Positions 46,401 to 51,568 of a DNA stretch of 64,000 nt are shown in pieces. A program made the position numbers and the translations under genes. Below the pieces are notes generated by a model. That model was not told where the DNA came from and did not search any database. It saw only the letters and a list, made by a program, of their open reading frames with translations. Within the stretch, counting starts at the first letter, position 1; every line of letters begins with the position of its first letter. The stretch is from Planctomycetaceae bacterium (GTDB lineage: Bacteria > Planctomycetota > Phycisphaerae > UBA1845 > UTPLA1), in the NCBI GenBank assembly GCA_006969385.1, contig CP030884.1, positions 5,016,249-5,080,248 on the forward strand, given 5' to 3'.

Positions 46401-46824
46401 CGTTGGCCCACGTACAAGCGTCGTCCGATCGCGCAATGATGGTGTAAGTACCGACCTCATCGATAAGGATCGGGGGCGACACCCACACTTCGCCGGGGGT
46501 ATCGTCATCTTCGACATAGTTTGTCTCGGTACCCGACGGCTTAATGATCGTGATGTCCAGGTCCGTATCATCCTGCTTGTTCGTTACGCTGCAGCCGCTG
46601 CCGCAACGATCGATATCGCCCGATCGAATTGTGATCGTGACAGTCGTCCCCGGGCAGGTCATTCCATCGACCACCCCGACATACTCGAATGGTGAGATCG
46701 AAATCACCGGACCGGCACTGCAACTGCCGCACTGCGCGTCGAGCCGCTGCGGACTTGAGGCGGTTAGTGCAAACGCGACCATCAACAACGATGCCGAGGA
46801 ATATGAAAACCGGTGATGCAACAT
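34108..46824 (-). CDS. Giant secreted Rhs/YD-repeat protein with VWA, Ig-like repeats and candidate nuclease tip
   Basis: 4238 residues in one intact frame. Seen in order: signal peptide (1-30); D-C-N-G-N-G-I-T-D calcium-type repeats (about 178-250); VWA domain with MIDAS M-D-T-S-G-S (about 255-455); more calcium repeats (458-508); PKD-like domains (to about 820); roughly 14 Ig/cadherin-like He_PIG repeats marked by P-P-x-I-T-S-x-P and A-G-M-x-I-N (836-2238); a further Ig-like region; then YD/Rhs repeats from about 2475 to the core motif G-R-F-I-T-R-D-P near 3973. Near 3690-3780 two hydrophobic segments with an Arg-rich loop interrupt the shell. The last 250 residues hold a hydrophobic stretch and a candidate nuclease domain. 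Known: Rhs shells enclose and release C-terminal toxins. Preceded by a TPR gene (60 bases). Confidence 0.9.
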   Translation of the reverse strand: MLHHRFSYSSASLLMVAFALTASSPQRLDAQCGSCSAGPVISISPFEYVGVVDGMTCPGTTVTITIRSGDIDRCGSGCSVTNKQDDTDLDITIIKPSGTETNYVEDDDTPGEVWVSPPILIDEVGTYTIIARSDDACTWANDPQTQQRQETFEAGGCCQDYVGCCSVDPCSGPDCNGNGITDTCEVECDPALDCNENGVPDDCDIDITDPDGNGLVSHDCDDNGRPDECDLADGTLNDCDGDGVADECGGGCPPVHIVFVMDTSGSMNGEGSVLCLTIDQILQDLQQADGINVTYELLGITGTRWCLTDSVTNLLGSSVPGNPPPCCTFVDQYEDWGPATAVVAGLYQWPDGIRIIIPISDEGPENGNPCCYDCDYDLDTCIEPYTWDRDSILHAIDVALDHDVVVSPITGIAGWGCSIDCVEGEANLLATGTGGVWVRAEDTATDLPAAIINIIQTACNEFDDCNENGEPDACEPDCNGNGIPDDCDLDDHPEWDVDPQNGIIDVCEIPPTPTLIVYDAIFGDEIAPDGDGVWRVSECRALRIDASESTAAIPGGLSFAWDLDGQSDFAAPDAQTPSVLHSNVSDAQNPGVSTIQVRLTDAAGSYEDAQVIIEFADTEPATSLGAPDIAAPSELICLDGAAYGPCDEIVILEWDFHFDGTFDAELLGTIPDDFSPCISYDTPQAYTVAMRVVDADGSEKIEQATILIQGENPPYSSFSNNIVLDARYHVHEDQPGVVRHRSEIRGVNMGEAPADGPIYATFENLTPTGTTIVNAVPPGGVLDGLGVPYIEILPDGQTLDPSQGTDWLWAEWDIPTGASEPFGYQTSVFVLQRPPYFVTEPPNLDDQNTDFAVEGVLYEYDAEAVDPEGLPVYYQLDVAPAGMTINSTTGLIQWLPSQTAAADGPYPVTIVALDSYAGLQDTQSYLIDVEAVNVPPVITSTPETVGVAGQRYEYVIEAEDADNDPLPFENYSLFLAPAGVELIDAADGPTVVFDDPVASTYPINIRLTDGQVTVKQDYLLQIVSCLVDDRPVILRDADCVDPGMQDCETGIEGQPYLKQVLLSYEPPDANISYFLDVAPNGMDIDEDTGLIEWLPGFNDNGQRLVRVRAVAGGQCKDTYAFSIDVEDRNAPPVINTLDLGGATEGVQFIRVIQASDPDEDFPLEYALLEKPAGMLINPETGQILWTPTQTAAADYPLGAMVKVKVTDPSGAFAEMEYLVPITAVNVPPQFTSLPTTVITEGEFYDYQVTAYDADNPGDPDGTALTYNLEIKPAGMVINDSNNGLIEWQTLLGSYENSPYFVRISVTDDVNTVLQQFEINVYQIPPIPNDGPVIHAPPYPESYAIVGDAQYTYQVDATDQDVIDGEDDFIEYRLENAPASMSIQDYNDPTPGLITMDPTVDDLGPGGEPRIYDNVRIVVEDQRGAWASLTFGLAIYPEGTGNQPPQIVSDPVFVAQVNEEYEYMVEATDPDDDVLYFDLAPAPANGPDGGPLVAPPAGMDINPIPGEPKKALITWTPTIDDVGMRWIKVTVQDDPAGEPSYQLYTLTASVVGNNTPPQIVSTPELSATIDVEYTYDVQISDPDPADSHTFELLQKPAGASIDEDTGLITWTPTAAQLGVRFFEVQVTDSGGAWARQTWGVGVNQPGDPCPNVPPEITSLPEQLVQAGTQWSYDVDYTDANLADGPLCDEVLTMTLEQRPAGMIIDPADDTRIIWDTTDPADIGTHLVRVRVTDARGAWYQQTFELYVSNVLGNHGPQITSTPPAQAQVGVEYQYAVTVFDEDQAPQDALTITLQQKPTGASLVQSDNNNALITWTPQLNQVGPNSFSVRVTDEHGAWQQQNFTLTVSLDGQNLPPQITSEPTFVVAQGELYTYQVDATDPDPGDDLNYSLDISPTGMEINPNTGLIQWQTAADQPLDSYEVKVRVEDQAGAWATQSYFVTVSIDGTNRAPRIVTAPSHLVELGEVYTYEMEAVDEDEDPLLWSLLEEPPVGVATLIDGPDSTTKTLEWDTASLVDTGTYYFRVRVEDDRGGWFEQYFSVTVWQGAPNNPPTIISEPPSNVTQNSIFEYVVEATDPEDDDVIFSLTDQPMVGVPAITDLPGDEERASITWDTNGVDFGDYSFTVRADDGEGGWAEQTFVVSVGPNLPPTITSAPPLIAVVQIPYTYQIEAVDPDDAELTYGFPADFTPPGDMEIADPTVGELTWTPTTEGDYELRVFAEDGVNPPVEQAFVVRVFSQDDGDFASPIVSIALDVLNSPNDDKIDLDPPATDDTVNITITATDDIGITNDQVTLRIEGPFGYTPQEWTLNLVDDQVTHPFTPTIVGGYRMVATAIDGVDQVGIAEAQITVNTDATTESTDPQVAITYPSNVADDPEIPPSTPQLDGVVTVRGWAFDNNLDRYELAYRPIGDTGPFYTFHTGYQRVGQSGFEAPLGDLDTTQMVNGTYDLLLTAYDVSGNSAVAIQTFAVKGGAKVGNFTMSFEDMKVQMGGVPVSVVRTYDSRIKTKEDFGFGWDLELTRVELQESFPIEQGWEVYTGGIGFTCAVAEALSHTISIRWPDGRLEVFAAQLDYNPNQYSSGCPTVLLNSYNAIDFIRVSPGTSELRLKGNGPEWVVNFTDGGRLTTDYDPVYGSPLWVNTGYVVTSLDGTEYEFGARNPSTGVSKLTRVTNRNGQSIQFTENGIFPDNGPGVLIQRDGQGRIVKIIDPEQNDINYQYDSAGDLVAVTDRTDFTTSFEYNDNHGLLEIIDPRGITVGRNVYDDNDRLITVIDAAGEKTEYCRPSRANPPAQCVAPADLAIAENPNQYVLPDVAGGACADYEAIIDALGDGTLHCYNDDGNVTFTIKLRQESGLGWVISTLESNQYDSEGRIEYRVDAIGQVTSRDYQGSTSLILSETITYPGGTPRQTAYTYNSFGQQKTSVDPLGNLSELFYDANGHLLRSVSPEPGTETVNTWEVGRLSSVTDPNQRTTTFNYDDYGRQSAVIDHDGNTTTLAYDNNGNRTADSRTRTLPDGQVEVITTETEYDFSGRVSRTTNALGFSTSRSYNEIGKLASSTDPRGFTVEHQYDAAGNLSRSTYPDGSTEEYWYDEVGRLIETKDRDGRYGKFEFDQYGNQFRQYTPTTNPGDWSQVPFVEIEYDAGRRKIREYKARTSGATPVVTTAYQFVGDQQIRTSYNDGAAFDTITLLNAAGQPISVENARNHVTNYGYDKNGRVTTVTYPGTSQYGVTSTSVGYDDAGYKIEEIDQDERFKSFEYDYAGRITSVFDHLLSETRFVYDEVGNLIEKVDAEGRSTKMAYDAIGQLVYRELPLGQFETFAYDANGNQVRHTDFNGKTTLFEYDHDNRLIQKAMSGGALTGATLDPAVPSGAIGDVTWYLNDDQSELTIHCTHQLQNATGARIQFTNAHDGPTVFDLGSGTSPIDAALTLTGLDAMSLENGDLYLVILVGDDALPTIATQLSANPPVTKYEYTPAGLQTKAGGDTFAYNERGLLEYEYKASGDVLRYGYDASGNRTLVELTESGQADPTSVTTYAFDNLDRLWRVFDESSGAQLLVTEYLYDAVGNRDRLINHQNQTETDYEYDELNRLTRITNKRADGTILSDYGYTLSPAGHRLQVVEYHNTAAGGARTVDYQYDELHRMTQETVTNDPDGNNFTTTFTYDKVGNRTRKVTVSQTETTIVDYAYDINDRLLSESQSVQLCAAVPMRGDVKVARQNHGGNIYLSLGFVATMTCAMVAPLLIVRRKPRRLTRRRRWRETQRAVISCAIVPLMLVGADKAYAQLHAAMLSQLAPTVAMGPCDPVVTSYSYTYDDNGNQLSRQSDTDEDVYTYDGDNRLVSIDRSIDATITATFTYDADGIRTSKTVGSETTHYITDKNRPHAQVLLERATGESVVFLYGDDLIRMSRPEGDRYYHYDGQASVRQLTDSGASITDTYSYSAFGSRLPSTPQPTVNNYLYTGEQFDSAIGSYYLRARYYNQELGRFITRDPFQGFIEDPVSLHKYLYAHANPISNIDPSGLFSFSLGGLQISISIQTYLVATAVSYVIDKVITATLLLIFQGNLRNFRFFEWWDLLTLIPGGFFAKIFRPASMLTKKLLPDGGSKIVGKLFASDKHNVAKELFKQTFGESFELATKAGQRIVVKAGGQKQGFTHIIRRHLIPFWEGSKVDVTTFFPAVTEPGDMLQMLTEAIGKVTGNIAPRTPYPVKLSNGLTVEIVTNQLDEVITFYPTAGPGIIKATELLEQFKGLAN

Positions 46825-46884
46825 GATCTAGGCTCCGGTAGCAGTCACTTATTTATGAATTGTGAAAATGCGATCGATTGCCAA

Positions 46885-48372
46885 TTAAGGCACGATGGTG
46901 TTGTTTCCGAGATGGTTCCATGTCGGGGCGGACATCTGACTCGCTTTCTGGCGCGTTGAGTCTGCCAAATCACGGTCGCCCATCTCGTCATATAGATCGG
47001 CGATGAAATTCAGCGCGGAAATGCGGCGCTCAAATCCGGAGGCTAAATTCGTCGAGACCGCATCAAAAACCTCAATGGCACCGTCCTGATCGCCGAGACG
47101 CCAAAGGTGAAAGCCTTTTTCCAAAAGCAATTCACTTTCTTTCGCGGGATCCGCAATCGAGGCCAGCGCAATTTCGATTTCGTCGCCGGCCAATGGGAAG
47201 TTTTCGCTGGACGCAAGCAGGCGAATCAGCAGGTGACGCCCGTCGAATTCCAGATCGCTTTCGGAGGTTGCCACTGCCACGCCAATGGCACTTCTGATCT
47301 CGGCAATACCGGCGCCTTCGTCGGTCGCGAATAAGTGCTTGCCGTAAATGAATCGGACTTCGGTCGTCTCCGGCGCGTTGGGATCAGCGCTGGCCATGCC
47401 TTCAACAAGACCGCCGTATAGACCGACGTCTCCGATCCCAATCGGGTCGATCGGACGATGACAGAAGTCCGCAAAATCGATGAGTCGCGCACTCGCCACG
47501 CCGCCATTGAGCAAATACTGATCGCTGCCGCCACCCAGTAACGAATTCAAATTAACCAGCACTTCGTTGACGACGCCCGGCGTAACCCCGCCCCCGCCGC
47601 CGTGACAACAATTACCCGAGCAACAACCACCGATCGCATCGATGGTCAAAACGTTGTTCAGCGTCGCCAAGGCTGGCCGAAATACAGTTGAGTTGGGATA
47701 ATTCTGAATAACCGAACGAAATGCGGTTTTCGCGTCTTCGCGCTGATCGCCCGCGAGATGTAACTGGCCGACTTCAAATAAAGATGGACCGGCAAATTCG
47801 GTTGTCGGGTATGTCGTAACGACAAACTGATACGCTGTAATGGCATCGTTCGGCTGACCGAGCGTCGCAAGCAAGCCAGCCTCGAAATAGTAAGACTCGG
47901 GAATGCGGTTTGAATTTGGAAACGCTTGCCGAAATCCGGCGATCCCGTCGTAGGCCTGCTGGGTCTCATTCAAGTCGCGCCGAACCACCAACGTCATGAA
48001 GGCGCCGTCATCCACCAGATACTCCGCACTGGCCGAATCGAGCGTTGCCGATAGCTCGGCGTACGTCGTCGCCATACCCGACCAGTACGCCAATGCCTGA
48101 TTGAGGTCGCCGGTCGAATAATAAAGTTCGCCCAACTCGTATTGCGCGCTGTGCTTCTGCTTCGGCGAGGACTTCCCGCTATTCAGTGTGTCAACCAACG
48201 TGTCGACCTGAGCGTTAAACGTGGCCGAGTCGATGTTTTGGTACTGACCGGCCTCGCCGCCCGCCATCCATTCGGGATTCATGGCGGTCGCGACCATCGA
48301 TACGGACACGACGATAACGACTATCTTGCCAATTGAGTTGATCGAAAGAGCTCGAAACGATTTGCGAATCAT
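46885..48372 (-). CDS. Secreted TPR-repeat protein with a central Cys/Gly cluster
   Basis: 495 residues. Seen: a basic N-terminus and hydrophobic signal (I-V-V-I-V-V-S-V-S-M-V-A-T-A), TPR-type helix pairs at about 75-230 (Q-Y-E-L-G-E-L-Y-Y-S-T-G-D-L-N-Q-A) and again at 395-475, separated by a segment with G-G-C-C-S-G-N-C-C-H-G-G-G-G. The CC..CC cluster could bind metal or form disulfides. The gene is followed after 60 bases by the giant Rhs gene, so it may assist its export or assembly (inference). A periplasmic scaffold is the simplest reading. Confidence 0.8.
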   Translation of the reverse strand: MIRKSFRALSINSIGKIVVIVVSVSMVATAMNPEWMAGGEAGQYQNIDSATFNAQVDTLVDTLNSGKSSPKQKHSAQYELGELYYSTGDLNQALAYWSGMATTYAELSATLDSASAEYLVDDGAFMTLVVRRDLNETQQAYDGIAGFRQAFPNSNRIPESYYFEAGLLATLGQPNDAITAYQFVVTTYPTTEFAGPSLFEVGQLHLAGDQREDAKTAFRSVIQNYPNSTVFRPALATLNNVLTIDAIGGCCSGNCCHGGGGGVTPGVVNEVLVNLNSLLGGGSDQYLLNGGVASARLIDFADFCHRPIDPIGIGDVGLYGGLVEGMASADPNAPETTEVRFIYGKHLFATDEGAGIAEIRSAIGVAVATSESDLEFDGRHLLIRLLASSENFPLAGDEIEIALASIADPAKESELLLEKGFHLWRLGDQDGAIEVFDAVSTNLASGFERRISALNFIADLYDEMGDRDLADSTRQKASQMSAPTWNHLGNNTIVP

Positions 48373-48591
48373 GACGGCACACTCCCAACGCCTGCGAACA
48401 ACAGGCGCAACGCCCGCGCATACATGCTAAAAAACGCGGAATGACGCGGAAATCAGCATGAAACACGTACCGAAACGGTCAAAAAAAAAGCGACCGCCTA
48501 CGGAAACCAGATTGTCTTGAAGAATGCTTCTAGAAAAGGATTGTGGATCGCGCGACCGCGTGACCCACACCACCCAACTCCTTTGATGGGA

Positions 48592-48620
48592 AAGTTACAT
48601 GACCAGCAATACTCGGTCAA
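48592..48620 (-). promoter_or_regulatory. Candidate sigma-70-type promoter for the TPR-Rhs operon
   Basis: On the minus strand TTGACC (48615-48620) and TAACTT (48592-48597) are 17 bases apart. It is about 220 bases upstream of the TPR gene's ATG. Weak -10; experimental start site unknown. Confidence 0.35.
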
Positions 48621-49073
48621 GAAAAAACCTAGAAAATTTATCGTTATGTAACACTACGCTGTCGTCATCGTAATGGTCGATTCTTCGTGGATGCGATCGC
48701 GTAACCAGCTCGATTCTCACAAAGCACTTAGTAAAAGCTTTTCATTGGCGTTCGATTGGCTAATCACGAGTTGACTTCTCCAAAAAATAACGGCATTGCA
48801 ACGTGTTTCAATAGATGTGCAATCACCGAGTCGTTTCATCGCTCGCAGCGGCAACCAACTGCCCTGCAATCTTCGCTTCGCAAAAAGGCATACTGTTTTC
48901 TTCTCGAACACCATTCTCATCTTTGACGATTAGGTGCTGCCTTGAATTGCGACTGGTAAACTGATCTACATACTTTTGGTGAACGCTAAAATCCACTCTC
49001 AAGCAAGTCGGCAAATTGGATCGTGCTCGTCGCAATCTAATGCACCCAGCGCGGGATTTCGTATCACTCACAG

Positions 49074-49104
49074 AAAAACCGCTCCGAAACACTCGGAGCG
49101 GTTT
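49074..49104 (-). terminator. Rho-independent terminator for the minus-strand secreted paralogue
   Basis: A perfect 12-base stem AAACCGCTCCGA / TCGGAGCGGTTT (49076-49087 with 49093-49104), 5-base loop, followed on the minus strand by five T. It lies about 50 bases beyond the stop at 49157. Confidence 0.85.
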
Positions 49105-49156
49105 GGGAATGATTTCAGAATAAGTTGTGCGTCGTTGATGTCATCCCTTCACAAAA

Positions 49157-50512
49157 CTAAGGCAGCACGATAAACGCCACTTGATTGTTCGTCAGCGTTC
49201 GGAATGCGCAGATGCTGTTATTTGCGACAACTTCCGACGCTTCCAGCCCGTCGGGGTCGATATTGGCGAATTCCGGCAAGCTCGGCACAACCACAAAAGC
49301 GCTGCCGTTGCGGCTTACTTGCAGGTAATTCGCATTACCCTGACTGCCACCACCCGCGAGGAAGCGATATTCGCCGTCGGGCGTGGCGGCTAGCGTTTGA
49401 CCGTAGCCGATCAGACCGTCGGTGCGTTCCTCTGAGATCAACACATCCGTTTCGTGGGTATCCGTAAAGACGATCGAACCGTTGACGGTGCCCCAGACGC
49501 TGCGGCTGATGTTGTTGCTGATCACATCGTCGTCGGTTTCGTTGACGAAGTAACCGAAGACGCCATTGGTGAGATGCACATCCCAAATGCCGGAGGGGTT
49601 CTCGCTCAACATCGTCGTCGTGCCCGCATCGAGATCGGCGATATACGTCAGTCTGCGGAAGTCGTTGGTCGTCTCTCTTGCGTGGTAGATCACCTTGCCA
49701 TTGTCGTAGTGAAATTCGGTGGCGTTGGTTACCCCGCCGTCGGCGGAAAAGTCGAACACCTCCGGCGCGGCATTCGGGTCGGTCATGTCGTAGCGATAGA
49801 ACACATCGAGTTGCAGCGCGACGACTTCCATACGGTCCGCGTCGATGTCGAGCAGCACCTTTTCTTGGGTGGTGCCCTGTTGATCGGGAATATCTTGCGT
49901 AAAGCTCACGATCTGCGGCGTCGCACCCGAGCAATCGATGAACTTGATCTTATGCCCGTCATCAACGCGATTGACGTTGGCAACCGCGACCATGAAATTA
50001 CCGTCGGCCCAGAAGTCGGTCGAGATCGCCGCGCCACTCGGCAGTGCGAGGTCGGCTTCATCGACATTGATCGTGGTGCCGTCGCTCGTGTCGTGAAAGG
50101 TGACGTCACCAGAAAAAGCGCGCGCCGCGATCCAACCGTTGGCCACGTTGAAACCGGTCGTCTCCAGCGTGCCGAAGTTGGTCACATTCATCGGCGTGTT
50201 GCCTTCCGAGGGAAAGATATACTCAATGCCGCTGTTTTGGCCGGTGCCGATCACGATCAGATCTTCATCAACGCGGATATCCCCCTCGGCATTCAGGCCG
50301 GTCAGCACCACAGATAATCCGGCGAGCGGGTTGATGCTATCGGTGCCTCCACCACCTCCAGTTCCTCCACCACCGTTATTTCCTCCATTGCCGCCGCCGG
50401 TCGGCATCATCACATCGCCGCCACCCTCGCAATCACCATTCATGCCGACGGTGGTCGTCAGACATAGCAGGGTCAACATCATCACGCTGGTGCTCTTGAG
50501 CTTGTTCATCAT
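49157..50512 (-). CDS. Secreted beta-propeller-like protein, paralogue A of the ECF-flanking pair
   Basis: 451 residues. GAGGAG lies 9 bases before the ATG. Seen: a signal peptide ending near T-T-V-G-M-N-G-D-C-E, a Gly/Asn low-complexity linker, then repeated strand blocks (D-E-D-L-I-V-I, Y-I-F-P-S-E-G, A-N-G-W-I-A-A-R, D-A-D-R-M-E-V-V-A-L) as in WD/YVTN-like propellers. It has no canonical lipobox. It aligns over its whole length with the gene at 51569-52903, and their leaders are homologous. The ECF sigma gene between them probably controls both (inference). Ligand unknown. Confidence 0.75.
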   Translation of the reverse strand: MMNKLKSTSVMMLTLLCLTTTVGMNGDCEGGGDVMMPTGGGNGGNNGGGGTGGGGGTDSINPLAGLSVVLTGLNAEGDIRVDEDLIVIGTGQNSGIEYIFPSEGNTPMNVTNFGTLETTGFNVANGWIAARAFSGDVTFHDTSDGTTINVDEADLALPSGAAISTDFWADGNFMVAVANVNRVDDGHKIKFIDCSGATPQIVSFTQDIPDQQGTTQEKVLLDIDADRMEVVALQLDVFYRYDMTDPNAAPEVFDFSADGGVTNATEFHYDNGKVIYHARETTNDFRRLTYIADLDAGTTTMLSENPSGIWDVHLTNGVFGYFVNETDDDVISNNISRSVWGTVNGSIVFTDTHETDVLISEERTDGLIGYGQTLAATPDGEYRFLAGGGSQGNANYLQVSRNGSAFVVVPSLPEFANIDPDGLEASEVVANNSICAFRTLTNNQVAFIVLP

Positions 50513-50650
50513 CGTTTTCGACTCCTCAATGCGGAAAAACGCGGTTTAAATCGGGGCCGACGAACCCTTTCGCCGCCCTCAAAAGGAGTCGCGGAAGATT
50601 GGAGATTTTGGGGTAACGGGAATTTGAGATTTTTCTTGGCCGGATTAGAA
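50513..50650 (-). promoter_or_regulatory. Leader A, homologous to leader B in inverted orientation
   Basis: Read on the minus strand this stretch carries AGAAAAA-TCTCAAATTC, TTACCCCA, CTTCCGCGACTCCT, ACCGCGTTTTTC and GAGGAG, in the same order and spacing as 51437-51568 before paralogue B. It also abuts the start region of the divergent sigma gene at 50695. Probable promoter plus 5' untranslated region, candidate ECF target. Confidence 0.7.
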
Positions 50651-50694
50651 CCTTGCCCGTGACTTTCGATACGATGCGCCCAGGAGCCGATTCC

Positions 50695-51261
50695 ATGGAC
50701 GATCCCATCACCATCAAAAAACTGCAGCAAACCTTGGCGGGCGAACTCCGCGAAACGTTCAGCGATCTCGATGCCGCCCTGCCGCTGATTTATGACGAAT
50801 TGCGTCAGATCGCCGTGGCTCAGATGAAACGCGAGCGCGCCAACCACACGCTACAGCCCACCGCCTTGGCCAACGAAGCGTTCATGAAGCTGTCCGATCA
50901 ACTGCGCGGTAACTGGCAATCGCGCGCGCACTTCCTCGCCGTGGCCGCCACCATTATGCGACGCATTCTCGTCGATCACGCCCGCGCCCATCGCGCCGCC
51001 AAGCGCGGCGGCGGCGCCAAAGTCACCCTGCATCCCGATGCCGACGCCGCCTTTGAGACCGATATGGATGTGGCCGAACTCGATCGCTTGTTGCAAGAGC
51101 TGCACGCATCGAACGAGAGGCAAGCACGCGTGGTCGAGATGCGCTTCTTCGCCGGCATGACCGTCGAACAAGTGGCGGCGGCGCTCAATGTGTCCGAAAA
51201 GACCGTGAAGAACGACTGGCGCTTTGCACGGGCATGGTTGGCGAGTCGGTTGGGGGAATAG
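50695..51261 (+). CDS. ECF sigma factor, TIGR02999-type (planctomycete)
   Basis: 188 residues from the ATG at 50695, 7 bases after GGAG; an upstream in-frame TTG is unlikely. Seen: region 2 L-I-Y-D-E-L-R-Q-I-A-V-A-Q-M-K-R-E and L-Q-P-T-A-L-A-N-E-A-F-M-K-L, A-A-T-I-M-R-R-I-L-V-D-H-A-R-A, and region 4 V-V-E-M-R-F-F-A-G-M-T-V-E-Q-V-A-A-A-L with the K-T-V-K-N-D-W recognition helix. This is the ECF group common in Planctomycetes, often beside Ser/Thr kinases; such a kinase gene lies 3 kb away. No anti-sigma gene is adjacent. It sits between two leader-sharing paralogues. Confidence 0.92.
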   Translation: MDDPITIKKLQQTLAGELRETFSDLDAALPLIYDELRQIAVAQMKRERANHTLQPTALANEAFMKLSDQLRGNWQSRAHFLAVAATIMRRILVDHARAHRAAKRGGGAKVTLHPDADAAFETDMDVAELDRLLQELHASNERQARVVEMRFFAGMTVEQVAAALNVSEKTVKNDWRFARAWLASRLGE

Positions 51262-51388
51262 ATTCGTGGCGAATGAACCCGCACGGCTTGAGATTCTTGG
51301 CGTCAGATAAGTTCACGCTTGGTTATTTCTGATTTTTCTCGCAGAGGTGGGCATCCCTCCAATACTGACGGTGACCGCTTCCTGACGG

Positions 51389-51443
51389 GCGCGGCTCTGA
51401 TATTGACGGGCCTAGCTCTGTTGAACGCTCGCGCGGCTCTGAT
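51389..51443 (+). repeat. 13-bp direct repeat upstream of leader B
   Basis: GCGCGGCTCTGAT occurs at 51389-51401 and 51431-51443. A related CCGCGGCTCTGAC phrase lies at about 25567-25579. Short, possibly a binding site or residue of a dispersed repeat. Confidence 0.5.
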
Positions 51444-51568
51444 CAGAAAAATTCTCAAATTCTCATTACCCCATTTGAACGAGGCTTCCGCGACTCCTCT
51501 TGACGGCGGGCGGCATGGGCTGCCTGCATCGTGTTCACCGCGTTTTTCTGATCAGAGGAGATCGAACC
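51437..51568 (+). promoter_or_regulatory. Leader B, with 15-bp perfect inverted repeat
   Basis: It matches leader A block by block. In addition CTCTGATCAGAAAAA (51437-51451) and its exact reverse complement (51543-51557) bracket it, 91 bases apart; the right arm sits at the ribosome site (AGAGGAG). Folding would hide the start signal, a possible regulatory structure. Confidence 0.65.

Larger units (their letters stand above)
48373..49156. other. Intergenic region between the Rhs locus and the ECF-flanked paralogues
   Basis: About 780 bases without a convincing gene. It holds the operon promoter region (48373-48700) with a long T-run on the minus strand near 48481-48489 that could act in attenuation, and, at the far end, the terminator of the next minus gene. 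Short frames at 48717-49092 lack protein character. Confidence 0.45.

Noticed and set aside
48480..48570. Possible riboswitch upstream of the TPR-Rhs operon (T-run after a GC-rich stretch)
   Set aside because: No known aptamer core was recognised; only a T-run and unpaired GC-rich repeats are visible.
48823..49092. An 89-codon minus-strand frame
   Set aside because: It starts inside the terminator hairpin and has no conserved pattern.
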